Positions 7,249 to 15,336 of a stretch of 29,790 nucleotides of DNA are shown in pieces. The number at the start of each line of letters is the position of its first letter. The stretch's first letter is position 1. Both the position numbers and the translations under genes were made by a program. The DNA comes from an uncultured bacterium (GTDB lineage: Bacteria > Bacillota > Clostridia > Lachnospirales > Lachnospiraceae): positions 1 to 29,790 of the forward strand of contig CALBJL010000177.1 of the NCBI GenBank assembly GCA_937893485.1. The letters run 5' to 3'. Under the pieces are notes generated by a model. It saw only the letters and a list, made by a program, of their open reading frames with translations. It had not been told where the DNA came from and did no database searches.

Positions 7249-7250
7249 TA

Positions 7251-7522
7251 CGATATTATAGGGAATATTATAGAAAGAACAGGAATGGCTGTCAATGGAC
7301 AGGACAGGTGTGAGTTGCTGTTTTCTATAGTTTCGTATATCATGTGCCATATGCCGGTTTGCAGAATGGAGAACTGAAAAAAAGCAGGTTGACAAAGGTC
7401 GTGGACTATTTGTTGCGGCGGTAATAAATAAAAAAGCAGAAAGGATCATAAATGCCGTGGATGAGTGGTGCTTGTTGTCTTTTTTGTTTTGCAAAATAAA
7501 TTTGTGAAAAAAATGTGAATTA
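7251..7522. other. Intergenic stretch before clpB with a short tandem repeat
   Basis: I see no gene here. ATATTATAG occurs twice (7253-7261 and 7265-7273) with a 3-bp spacer. A TATAGTTTCG at ~7325 echoes part of the element end. The only ATG-led frames are ~30 codons with no ribosome binding site. Confidence 0.4.
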
Positions 7523-7564
7523 TTAGCACTCTATATTGACGAGTGCTAATTTGCGGAGTATAAT
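7523..7564 (+). promoter_or_regulatory. CIRCE operator overlapping the -35 box of the clpB promoter
   Basis: TTAGCACTC (7523-7531), 9 bp and GAGTGCTAA (7541-7549) form a perfect CIRCE. The promoter is TTGACG (7536-7541), a 17-bp spacer and TATAAT (7559-7564). The -35 lies inside the operator spacer and right arm, so bound HrcA would directly exclude RNA polymerase. Confidence 0.95.
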
Positions 7565-7627
7565 ACATAACATAAGGGAAGATCCTTTTGATATACATTT
7601 ATGCGCATCGTGAAAGGAGAAATTTTT

Positions 7628-10216
7628 ATGAACATTCAGAAATTTACTCAGAAATCAATCGAAGCAGTCAATGACTGCGAGAAATTGGCATACGAATATG
7701 GAAATCAGGAAATCGAACAGGAGCATTTGTTAGTCGCATTGCTGCATCAGCCGGACGGACTTATCCCGAAATTGATCGAGAAGATGGAGATCCAACTGAC
7801 ACATTTTACAAACAATGCGGAGAACAGGCTGGCTGCACGTGTAAAGGTGAGCGGCGGGCAGGTCTTTATCGGAAAAGACTTAAATCAGGTATTGATTCAT
7901 GCGGAGGACGAGGCAAAGGCGCTCGGCGATGAGTATGTGTCCGTAGAGCATCTGTTTCTGGCACTGTTGAAATATCCGAATAAGGCAATGAAGGAGCTGT
8001 GGAAGGAGTACGGCATCACGAGGGATCGGTTTTTGACAGCATTGTCTACTGTGCGTGGCAACCAGCGTGTGACGACCGATAATCCGGAAGCGACTTACGA
8101 TACATTGGAAAAATACGGCTACGATATGGTGGAGCGGGCGAGAGACCAGAAACTCGATCCGGTTATCGGACGAGATGAGGAGATCCGGAATGTCGTGCGT
8201 ATCCTGTCACGAAAGACGAAAAACAATCCGTGTCTGATTGGCGAGCCGGGTGTCGGTAAGACCGCAGTTGTGGAAGGTCTGGCACAACGTATCGTCAAAG
8301 GCGATGTCCCTGAGGGACTGAAGGATAAAAAGCTGTTTGCGTTGGATATGGGTGCATTGGTAGCAGGTGCGAAATACCGTGGCGAGTTTGAGGAGCGTTT
8401 AAAAGCGGTACTTGATGATATTAAAAATTCCGACGGACAGATCATTCTCTTTATTGATGAGCTTCACACGATCGTCGGAGCAGGAAAAACAGACGGTGCG
8501 ATGGATGCCGGACAGCTGTTAAAGCCGATGCTGGCACGCGGTGAACTGCATTGTATCGGTGCGACGACACTGGATGAGTATCGTGAATATATTGAAAAGG
8601 ATGCAGCACTGGAGCGTCGTTTCCAGCCGGTTATGGTTGAGGAACCGACTGTGGAGGATACGATCTCGATTTTGCGTGGTTTAAAGGAACGCTACGAGGT
8701 CTTTCACGGAGTTAAGATTACAGACGGCGCGCTTGTTTCGGCTGCCGTATTGTCCAACCGTTATATCAGTGACCGTTTCCTGCCTGATAAGGCGATTGAT
8801 CTGGTCGATGAGGCGTGCGCACTGATTAAGACAGAGCTGGATTCCATGCCGGCGGAGCTTGATGAGCTGAATCGTAGGATCATGCAGCTACAGATTGAGG
8901 AAACTGCGCTGAAAAAGGAGACCGACCGGCTGTCCGCAGAGCGTCTGGCGAATCTGCAAAAGGAACTGGCAGAGCTCAAGGATGAGTTCTCAACACAGAA
9001 GGCACAGTGGGAAAACGAGAAAGCATCGGTCGAAAAGGTACAGAAGCTGCGTGAGGAGATCGAGCAGGTCAAAAATGACATCAAGACCGCACAGCAGAAG
9101 TATGATCTGGAAAAAGCTGCAGAGCTGCAATATGGTCGGCTGCCGCAGTTACAGCAGCAGCTCGATGTCGAAGAGCATACGGTAAAAGATAAAGATCTGT
9201 CACTTGTCCATGAAAATGTCAGTGAGGAAGAAATAGCGAAGATTATTTCGCGCTGGACAGGTATTCCGGTAGCGAAACTGAACGAGTCTGAGCGCAATAA
9301 GACACTGCATCTGGACGAAGAACTGCATAAGCGAGTGATCGGACAGGATGAGGGTGTGACACGTGTCACAGAGGCGATCATCCGTTCTAAAGCGGGTATT
9401 AAAGACCCGACAAAGCCGATCGGCTCTTTCCTGTTTTTAGGACCTACAGGTGTAGGTAAAACAGAGCTGGCAAAGGCATTGGCGGCGAGCCTGTTCGATG
9501 ATGAGACAAATATGGTACGTCTGGACATGAGCGAGTATATGGAGAAGCATTCAGTATCCCGTCTGATCGGAGCTCCTCCCGGATATGTCGGATATGAGGA
9601 GGGCGGTCAGCTCACAGAGGCTGTGCGCAGAAAACCGTACTCTGTGGTACTGTTTGATGAGGTAGAAAAAGCGCATCCGGATGTGTTCAATGTGTTGCTC
9701 CAGGTATTGGACGACGGACGAATCACAGACTCACAGGGTCGTACCGTGGACTTTAAAAATACAATTCTGATCATGACATCAAACATAGGCGCACAGTATC
9801 TGCTCAATGGCATTGATGAGAACGGCAATATCACACCGGAGGCAGAGGCAGCTGTGATGGGTGAGTTAAGAAGTGCTTTCCGACCGGAGTTTTTGAACCG
9901 GTTGGATGAGACGATCCTGTTCAAGCCTTTGACGAAGAAAGATACGAGTGGTATTGTAAGACTATTGCTCGCAGATCTGAACAGCAGACTGGCAGACCGA
10001 GAACTGACAGTCGCGCTTACACCGGAGGCAGAGAATTTTGTTATTGATCAGGCATACGATCCGGTATACGGAGCGCGTCCGCTCAAGCGTTACCTGCAAA
10101 AAACGGTGGAGACTCTGGCTGCGAAACTGATTCTGGCAGATGAGGTCGGTGCCGGAGATACGATAGAGATTTATGTAAACGGAGATGCGCTGGCAGCAAG
10201 GCGCGCCGGTGCATAA
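7628..10216 (+). CDS. clpB: ATP-dependent disaggregase ClpB
   Basis: This 862-residue hexameric AAA+ chaperone extracts polypeptides from aggregates together with DnaK. Order: double-repeat N domain (residues 1-~145), NBD1 with Walker A GEPGVGKT (~204) and Walker B ILFIDELHT (~273), the long ClpB-specific middle coiled coil (~405-530, Glu/Lys/Gln-rich), and NBD2 with GPTGVGKTELAKALA (~605) and VVLFDEVEKAHPDV (~672). The C-terminal domain has YGARPLKRYLQ. The middle domain separates it from ClpA and ClpC, and the lack of a ClpP-docking loop fits ClpB. I place the start at ATG 7628 (MNIQKFTQKS), with GAAAGGAG just upstream; the in-frame ATG 7601 would bury this site. It is monocistronic and HrcA-regulated. 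Confidence 0.98.
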   Translation: MNIQKFTQKSIEAVNDCEKLAYEYGNQEIEQEHLLVALLHQPDGLIPKLIEKMEIQLTHFTNNAENRLAARVKVSGGQVFIGKDLNQVLIHAEDEAKALGDEYVSVEHLFLALLKYPNKAMKELWKEYGITRDRFLTALSTVRGNQRVTTDNPEATYDTLEKYGYDMVERARDQKLDPVIGRDEEIRNVVRILSRKTKNNPCLIGEPGVGKTAVVEGLAQRIVKGDVPEGLKDKKLFALDMGALVAGAKYRGEFEERLKAVLDDIKNSDGQIILFIDELHTIVGAGKTDGAMDAGQLLKPMLARGELHCIGATTLDEYREYIEKDAALERRFQPVMVEEPTVEDTISILRGLKERYEVFHGVKITDGALVSAAVLSNRYISDRFLPDKAIDLVDEACALIKTELDSMPAELDELNRRIMQLQIEETALKKETDRLSAERLANLQKELAELKDEFSTQKAQWENEKASVEKVQKLREEIEQVKNDIKTAQQKYDLEKAAELQYGRLPQLQQQLDVEEHTVKDKDLSLVHENVSEEEIAKIISRWTGIPVAKLNESERNKTLHLDEELHKRVIGQDEGVTRVTEAIIRSKAGIKDPTKPIGSFLFLGPTGVGKTELAKALAASLFDDETNMVRLDMSEYMEKHSVSRLIGAPPGYVGYEEGGQLTEAVRRKPYSVVLFDEVEKAHPDVFNVLLQVLDDGRITDSQGRTVDFKNTILIMTSNIGAQYLLNGIDENGNITPEAEAAVMGELRSAFRPEFLNRLDETILFKPLTKKDTSGIVRLLLADLNSRLADRELTVALTPEAENFVIDQAYDPVYGARPLKRYLQKTVETLAAKLILADEVGAGDTIEIYVNGDALAARRAGA

Positions 10217-10284
10217 AAGGATTGCAAAAAATCCGGATAAAAAGTTCCGGATGAAAAATTAAGAACGCAACAGATAGAAAAGAT

Positions 10285-10326
10285 AAAAAACGCCAGTTCC
10301 GGCAAATGCCGGTGCTGGCGTTTTTT
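10285..10326 (+). terminator. Intrinsic terminator of clpB
   Basis: AAAAAACGCCAG (10285-10296) pairs with CTGGCGTTTTTT (10315-10326), and an inner CCGGC/GCCGG stem caps it. It is strong and probably bidirectional. Confidence 0.92.
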
Positions 10327-10357
10327 GAGTGTGGCAGGGGTCTGGCGTGATTTTTGC

Positions 10358-10400
10358 TTGACAAAATTTTAGGGGGGGGGAGACTACTATATAATAGTAG
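10358..10400 (+). promoter_or_regulatory. Promoter region with a G9 tract upstream of the large surface protein gene
   Basis: A consensus -35 TTGACA (10358-10363) and a consensus -10 TATAAT (10390-10395) are separated by 26 bp containing a run of nine G (10372-10380). A weaker -35-like TTTTAG at 10367 lies 17 bp from the same -10. The -10 is the centre of the inverted repeat CTACTAT-ATA-ATAGTAG (10384-10400). Changes in the G-run length would alter promoter spacing, which suggests phase variation. Confidence 0.5.
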
Positions 10401-10438
10401 AAGGGGACGGTTAGTCTCAAAATAAGGAGGAGATAGTG

Positions 10439-13400
10439 TTGAAAAACAAAAAGAGGATTGTAGCACGTGCACTTGCGGCAGCACTTGCCTTTAGTACTGT
10501 ATTTGGCATTTCTGCACCGACAGATGTATATGCTGCAACAAAAACAGTTACAGTATCTACGCAGAAGGATTTGAATGCGGCATTGAAAGATAATAAGATA
10601 AAAAAAATTATTATCAAAAGCCCGTCAAAAAAGTCATTTACGATTAAAAAGGGATCTTATAAGAAAAAGACTCTGATTGTGAATGGCGCAAAGCTGAATG
10701 TGACGAATGCAGGAAAATTCCAGTCCATCACAATCAAGGATGCTTTGAAGTATACCGAGGCTGCAAAGAATAATGCAGTTAAAGTGACCGATGACAAGCT
10801 TAGTCTGGTTATAGAAAGTAATGCGGTCGTTCGTTCGGTTGAGCTGGCAAAAACCGGCGCAAAGGATTCACTGGTAGTGGATGGCACGTTGAAAGCATTA
10901 AATATTACAAAAAAATCAGATGTAACATTAAAAGGTGATACACAGAAGGCTGTACCTGTAACGGTGAATGCAAAGGACTCAACGGTCTCAAGCCAGATAA
11001 AGGTCAAAATAGAGACATCCGTTGATTTGAAGGCAGAGTTCGGCGCGGGTGCGGAAGGTTCAAAGATTACATGTGCGGCAGACGGAATAAAGCTGGATGT
11101 CACAAACAATTCAGGTGCATCTGTTTGGATTACCGATAAAACGGGTAACATAACCGAGGTCAAGGCGGGAGAATCCTTTAATAATAAGGACGGCGCTGAC
11201 AAAGGCGATTCTGATAAAGATACCGGAAAGGATGATAAGAAGGATGATCAGACATCGTCAACAGGCGGCGGTGGCTCAACAGGCGGTGGTTCTTCGTCGG
11301 GAGGATCTTCAAATGCGGGCTCCTCTACGATATCAGGAAGTACATTTGCAGCCACGATAGCATCTGTATCAAAAAATGATTCACAGAATGCTTATATTGT
11401 AGATCTTGATAAAAATGTAACGGGTGATGTGAATGCAACGTTTAGTCAGGCGGGCGAGCTCATCATCAATTTCGGCAATCACACCATTTCGGGATCATTT
11501 AAGATCGAAGCACCCAATGCAGATTTTATCTACTTCAATGATAATGGCATTGGTGTAAACGGAGCGACTGTGACAGGTGATTTTGAAGTGAATGCACCGA
11601 AGGCTCATGTGGAAAATCAGGTGAGCGTCAATGGAACAACAAAGATTCATGAAGTTAGCGGCAGCACCTATTGGATGTTTGACAAGTCTGCCAGATTTGA
11701 AGTATATGGTTCTGGAAAGATTCAGTTTGCAAACAATGTGGTGAATCCGCCGAAAGTCGATATAAAAACAGAAAAAACTGTAACTCTGGCTGGCGCTATC
11801 GACAAAGTCGAAGTTCAGGTTGATGCGGCAAAGCTTGATATTGCGCAGGACACGGCAATCGGAGAGGTGATCATTCCGGAGGGAAAGAAGGATACCGTGA
11901 TTTCCGGAAATGGAAAGATCGAAACGATTGATGCATCCGCTCCGGTCACGGTATATGCGAATGTGGATCATGCAGTCGTGAATAATGATGCGGCAGAAAT
12001 TGCTGTCACTGGAAGTGCAGTCGTTTCAAATGTGACGGTAGCTTCCGATGTGAAGAACGTGAAAGTCAGTGGAAAGGTGACGGCTATAGATGTATCAAAT
12101 GCAGGAAATGATATTGTTATCACGAGTGATTCAAATGCAAAGATTATTGTGAAAGACGAGGAGCAGGCAAATGCAATCATCAGCAATGAAGCAAATGCAG
12201 GCATTAAGGATCAGGTTGTCTATGTAACCGGAATTTCAGTAACATATGCGGATGGATTTAGCAGCAGCATTGCGCTTCCGGTCGGGGAGGAACTGGATTT
12301 AGATGACTACAAGCTTACCGTGACTGACAGCAAGCAGGGATCAGTTACAATTCCTGTTACCAAAGCGATGCTGAAGGATGCAAACTATGTTTTAACAGCT
12401 GCTGGCAAGGCTGCAGTGTATGTGACATATGCCGGAAAAGAAGAGTTGCTTACAACCATTACTTACATGGATAAAGATGTTGTCACATTGACAAGTACGG
12501 TTGGTCAGAAGGAGATTATGGTCAATGGAGACGGTGATTATTTCGATGCATATACAATCGGTGTAGAATATTTTGATAATAATGGTCTGGCAAATGTGAT
12601 AAAAGCAACATCAAAGTATGGAATGGACATTCGTTTTCAGTATAAACCATTGAAGGATGATGGTGACGACAGTTGGACGGAGGGTCTGCCGACCACGGCT
12701 GGTAATTATGTGATTTATGCATATACATCAGATTCGGAACAGTGTTTTGGTGGTGCAGCAGCGATATGGATCTTTTCATCTGCTGATAAGGATTATTTTG
12801 TATTTGATGAAAGCAAGATACCAAGCGATATTGCATCAGATGTTACGGTTTCAAACGTAAACAATAATGTTCCGAGTAGTAATTGGCCGGTAGAACTGGC
12901 ATCGCTTCGCTTTGGCAAGGACAGCTTTACTCAGGCGAAACTCAAGTCTATATTAGACAGTGCGGTTTCGACGCATAATAAGGCGCAGATTACCTATAAA
13001 TATTTTGCACAGGGTGCGGTAGGCAGTGCCTGTGTCAGAGATGGTTTGCCGGCTGTCCCGGGTGCGTACTGCGTCCGGCTCAACGGAACCGATCAGTGGG
13101 GCAACGAGGCGAGTGCCAACATTTACGTGAATTGTGAAGGCGTGCAATTTGCGGTAGTAAATGCAACGATCTCAGGCAGGGAACTCCGCGTAGTTACGGA
13201 TGAGGCGTTTTCAGTAAATCCTGACTTTGTAGACTATGTGAGATATCGTTCAACAATTACACAGGGCACAGGTGATAAAGTCACCGTGGAGCTTCGTGAA
13301 GGCTGCATGGATCAGTGTGACATTATAGAGATTCCGCAGGGCACGGCTTATGCGATATCTATTCAGTCCGGCAGCAAACAGTTGTCTATTTCGGATTGCA

Positions 13401-13582
13401 GGATTATTGCAGTAAAAGAATTGGTTGTTTCAAGTGACGGCTGGCATGAAACCGGAGACGTATATGGAGGTTCTGATTGGCCGACTGAAAAGGGACGTTA
13501 TAGAATTGTAGTTTGTGTAACAGAGGATACTGCGGATAACACCTGCGAGACATGGTGCTCATTCTGTATTGAGATCAAATAA
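10439..13582 (+). CDS. Large secreted beta-rich surface protein, function unknown (1047 aa)
   Basis: I start it at TTG 10439 (MKNKKRIVARALAAALAFST), 8 nt after AAGGAGG (10424-10430); GTG 10436 would add one residue and is only 5 nt away. A signal peptide ends near ...TDVYA-ATK. Residues ~30-240 are repetitive and Lys/Val/Thr-rich, with IKKIIIKSPSKKSFTIKKG and LIVNGAKLNVTN, resembling turns of a right-handed beta-helix. A hydrophilic linker (Asp/Lys, then Gly/Ser/Thr, residues ~250-300) leads to a second beta-helix-like region (~300-600), then Ig-like segments. Eleven of its twelve cysteines fall in the last ~280 residues, suggesting disulfides. No LPXTG, SLH or CWB repeat is visible. It is probably an adhesin or cell-surface structural protein. 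It is monocistronic, with a promoter region carrying a G9 tract. Confidence 0.85.
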   Translation: MKNKKRIVARALAAALAFSTVFGISAPTDVYAATKTVTVSTQKDLNAALKDNKIKKIIIKSPSKKSFTIKKGSYKKKTLIVNGAKLNVTNAGKFQSITIKDALKYTEAAKNNAVKVTDDKLSLVIESNAVVRSVELAKTGAKDSLVVDGTLKALNITKKSDVTLKGDTQKAVPVTVNAKDSTVSSQIKVKIETSVDLKAEFGAGAEGSKITCAADGIKLDVTNNSGASVWITDKTGNITEVKAGESFNNKDGADKGDSDKDTGKDDKKDDQTSSTGGGGSTGGGSSSGGSSNAGSSTISGSTFAATIASVSKNDSQNAYIVDLDKNVTGDVNATFSQAGELIINFGNHTISGSFKIEAPNADFIYFNDNGIGVNGATVTGDFEVNAPKAHVENQVSVNGTTKIHEVSGSTYWMFDKSARFEVYGSGKIQFANNVVNPPKVDIKTEKTVTLAGAIDKVEVQVDAAKLDIAQDTAIGEVIIPEGKKDTVISGNGKIETIDASAPVTVYANVDHAVVNNDAAEIAVTGSAVVSNVTVASDVKNVKVSGKVTAIDVSNAGNDIVITSDSNAKIIVKDEEQANAIISNEANAGIKDQVVYVTGISVTYADGFSSSIALPVGEELDLDDYKLTVTDSKQGSVTIPVTKAMLKDANYVLTAAGKAAVYVTYAGKEELLTTITYMDKDVVTLTSTVGQKEIMVNGDGDYFDAYTIGVEYFDNNGLANVIKATSKYGMDIRFQYKPLKDDGDDSWTEGLPTTAGNYVIYAYTSDSEQCFGGAAAIWIFSSADKDYFVFDESKIPSDIASDVTVSNVNNNVPSSNWPVELASLRFGKDSFTQAKLKSILDSAVSTHNKAQITYKYFAQGAVGSACVRDGLPAVPGAYCVRLNGTDQWGNEASANIYVNCEGVQFAVVNATISGRELRVVTDEAFSVNPDFVDYVRYRSTITQGTGDKVTVELREGCMDQCDIIEIPQGTAYAISIQSGSKQLSISDCRIIAVKELVVSSDGWHETGDVYGGSDWPTEKGRYRIVVCVTEDTADNTCETWCSFCIEIK

Positions 13583-13597
13583 AACTGATTTATCGAA

Positions 13598-13637
13598 AGA
13601 CCCTGAAGGCAATGATATGCTTTCAGGGTCTCTTTTT
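13598..13637 (+). terminator. Intrinsic terminator of the large surface protein gene
   Basis: A 14-bp stem (13598-13611 / 13618-13631, one G-T pair) with a 6-nt loop is followed by T5 at 13633-13637, just after the stop. Confidence 0.9.
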
Positions 13638-13677
13638 GGCTGTCAGACCACCTGCGAAACTTCAACAGGCATACTAT

Positions 13678-14475
13678 TTAATCAGTTCCATCCGGAATCT
13701 GCCGCCCCTCAACATTCATGGTAAACTTATCACGACAGATCAGGTCGGACACTCTGACAAATTCATAGCCTTTGTCCTGCAAAGTGGTGATGAGTTCATC
13801 GAGTGCCTGCGCGGTGTATTTGGCACCATTGTGGCACAAAATGATCGAACCGTTGCCAAGATGCTTGTGGTTCGTGACGGTGTCAACGATTGAAGAGACA
13901 CCGTAGTCCTTCCAGTCGAGCGAATCGACATCCCATTGGATGCTGTAGTAGCCGAGCGAGGATGCGGTCTGGACAACCTCGTTGGAATAATCGCCATAGG
14001 GAGGACGGAATAAAAACATTTCATAACCCGTGAGATTTTTTACTTTTTCGTGCACCAAGGTGAGCTCCTCGCGCATCTGGTCCGTAGATAACTGGCTCAT
14101 ATTTTTATGGTTTTCACTGTGGTTGCCCAGATCATGTCCGTCCGCTAAAATCGCTTTTACATCGTCGGGATAGGACTCCACCCAGCCGCCGGTCATAAAA
14201 AATGTGACATGGACATTGTGCTTTTTGAGCGTGTCAAGGATCTGGCGCGTGTCCTCATTCCCCCAGGCAGCATCAAATGTCAGTGCGATCTGCGGTTTGT
14301 CTGTCTGGACGCAATAGATCGGCAGGTCGCGGCCGTTGACGGAGGTGGAGACACTGACGATTCCCGGCAGATAGTAACAAGCGCCCGCTAACAGCACACA
14401 GATACAGAGTGCCAGCGCAGTGAGCTTGATTTTTATAGGGTTGATATGTATGTGCTTTTGGGTGTTCGTATGCAT
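13678..14475 (-). CDS. Membrane-anchored polysaccharide deacetylase, PdaB-like
   Basis: This 265-residue NodB-domain protein has an N-terminal membrane anchor (residues ~17-37), so the catalytic domain is outside the membrane. Motif 1 is TFDAAWG (Asp68 as base; the usual second Asp of TFDD is Ala). Motif 2 is HSENH (His119, His123), motif 3 RPPYG (157-161), motif 4 WDVDSLDW, and motif 5 LCHNG (His215). The TFDxxWG variant is, to my knowledge, typical of sporulation deacetylases of the PdaB type, which act on cortex peptidoglycan. The start is ATG 14475, with AGGGAG 7 nt upstream; the longer frame to 14649 adds an implausible leader and overlaps the divergent gene. It is tail-to-tail with the surface-protein gene. 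A candidate SigE promoter lies upstream. The exact substrate is an inference. Confidence 0.88.
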   Translation of the reverse strand: MHTNTQKHIHINPIKIKLTALALCICVLLAGACYYLPGIVSVSTSVNGRDLPIYCVQTDKPQIALTFDAAWGNEDTRQILDTLKKHNVHVTFFMTGGWVESYPDDVKAILADGHDLGNHSENHKNMSQLSTDQMREELTLVHEKVKNLTGYEMFLFRPPYGDYSNEVVQTASSLGYYSIQWDVDSLDWKDYGVSSIVDTVTNHKHLGNGSIILCHNGAKYTAQALDELITTLQDKGYEFVRVSDLICRDKFTMNVEGRQIPDGTD

Positions 14476-14509
14476 AAGAATTCTCCCTAAATGGTTTGCT
14501 TCTGTTTCA

Positions 14510-14535
14510 AGTATATGAGAGAATGTAGGAAATAT
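14510..14535 (-). promoter_or_regulatory. Candidate SigE-type sporulation promoter of the PdaB-like gene
   Basis: Read on the minus strand, AATATT-like -35 (ATATT, 14535-14531) is followed after 13 nt by CATATACT (14517-14510), close to the SigE pattern (ATATT ... CATACAnT). TATACT could alternatively be a SigA -10, but no good SigA -35 sits 17 bp upstream. Confidence 0.4.
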
Positions 14536-14553
14536 TTCGTAGCTCTTTATTTT

Positions 14554-14582
14554 TTGTACAAAATTGCCGATGAAAATATACA
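14554..14582 (+). promoter_or_regulatory. SigA promoter of the 201-residue protein gene
   Basis: TTGTAC (14554-14559), a 17-bp spacer and TATACA (14577-14582). It predicts a ~60-nt leader. It runs back to back with the deacetylase promoter. Confidence 0.6.
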
Positions 14583-14650
14583 GATAATAGATAAGGTTCA
14601 CTGGGTGCAGAAAACGACCGCATCCGCATATAAGACAGGGAGGTAACAAT

Positions 14651-15256
14651 ATGAGTATGATTATGACCGCAAACAGTCTGACAAAACGGGCGTATTCGGG
14701 AAATACTTTGTTCAGGGATGAAAATTACAGAAAAAACCGGAAGGGGCATGATCTGGTCAGTGCAGACCGGAAAGCGCTTTCGCGTGCGCTGGATCAACTG
14801 GGAACGCTGGACTTTGATACAGAAGAACAGACGGATGCGAAAAATATTTACAACACGATCACTTCCTATTTAGATGTGTATAATAACGCAGTCAGCTCCA
14901 CGACAAATTCCGGCAAATCGCAGATCGAGCGCATCGGAAAACAGATGCGTGCGCTGATGAAAGAGTACGATCAGGAGCTCTCTGATATCGGCATCGACAT
15001 CAAGAGTGACGGAACTGTCAAGATCAATACGACGGAGTTAAAGAAGGCGACGACTGTCAAAGTCGCAAAGGTATTCGGAAATGATGAGTATATCAGTGAC
15101 ATGAGCCGTCTGATGAAAAGACTCAGAAATCAGGTTAATCGCTATATGACGGGTGATACAGCTGCGGGTACAACTGCAAAGAAACAGACGGATACGACAA
15201 AAAACAGTGCGCTTGAGTCTGAAACTGTTGGCAGCAACTTGAATTTATATGCTTAA
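14651..15256 (+). CDS. Cytoplasmic protein with faint FliD C-terminal similarity (201 aa)
   Basis: It starts at ATG 14651 (MSMIMTANSLTKRAYSGNTL) with GGGAGGT at 14638-14644. There is no signal peptide or membrane segment. The first ~50 residues are basic and probably disordered. The middle is helical, with a patch (YNNAVSSTTNSGKSQIERIG ... ELSDIGIDIKSDGTVKINTT) that resembles the C-terminal region of flagellar cap protein FliD, where a 'L-x-x-I-G-I ... DG-x-x-x-x-D' segment recurs; a further helical region (MSRLMKRLRNQVNRYMTG) follows. The C terminus is Thr/Lys-rich and flexible. A flagellar or cell-surface assembly role is possible but unproven. Its promoter is SigA-like. It precedes the LRR_5 genes, which have their own promoter overlapping its 3' end. 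Confidence 0.75.
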   Translation: MSMIMTANSLTKRAYSGNTLFRDENYRKNRKGHDLVSADRKALSRALDQLGTLDFDTEEQTDAKNIYNTITSYLDVYNNAVSSTTNSGKSQIERIGKQMRALMKEYDQELSDIGIDIKSDGTVKINTTELKKATTVKVAKVFGNDEYISDMSRLMKRLRNQVNRYMTGDTAAGTTAKKQTDTTKNSALESETVGSNLNLYA

Positions 15257-15267
15257 ACATTTATAAT
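15239..15267 (+). promoter_or_regulatory. SigA promoter of the LRR_5 operon, overlapping the end of the 201-residue gene
   Basis: TTGAAT (15239-15244), a 17-bp spacer and TATAAT (15262-15267). The leader contains AACTGTT (15270-15276) and its complement AACAGTT (15305-15311), which could close a structured 5' UTR. Confidence 0.7.
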
Positions 15268-15336
15268 AAAACTGTTCCGGATCAGTCGGTCACGGAGCAC
15301 CTACAACAGTTAAGACATTGATTGGGAGATAACAAC

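Larger units (their letters stand above)
6703..7250. mobile_element. Putative MITE-like element with 19-bp terminal inverted repeats and TA flanks
   Basis: The ends GGCATTTGCGAAACTATTT (6705-6723) and, in inverted orientation, 7230-7248 match at 18 of 19 positions. Both are flanked by the dinucleotide TA (6703-6704 and 7249-7250), the target duplicated by IS630/Tc1-mariner type transposases. The interior (~506 bp) has no convincing gene: the frames seen there are rich in Cys/His/Ser and have no ribosome binding sites. It contains hairpins and a third, direct copy of TTTGCGAAAC at 6967-6976. It could be a miniature element mobilised in trans, or a decayed insertion sequence. Classification as mobile is an inference from the TIR and flanks; I saw no second copy in the window. 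Confidence 0.55.

Noticed and set aside
6964..7494. 176-codon minus-strand frame crossing the right TIR
   Set aside because: It has no ribosome binding site, a Cys/His/Ser-rich composition without domain pattern, and crosses the element boundary and promoter-proximal DNA; likely a chance frame.
8761..9528. 255-codon minus-strand frame opposite clpB
   Set aside because: Ser/Phe/Cys-rich antisense shadow of the coiled-coil region, no start signals.
14547..14573. SigD (flagellar) promoter with GCCGATGA upstream of the 201-residue gene
   Set aside because: The -10-like box is good, but the -35 region (TTATTTTT) lacks TAAA, and a better SigA promoter overlaps it.
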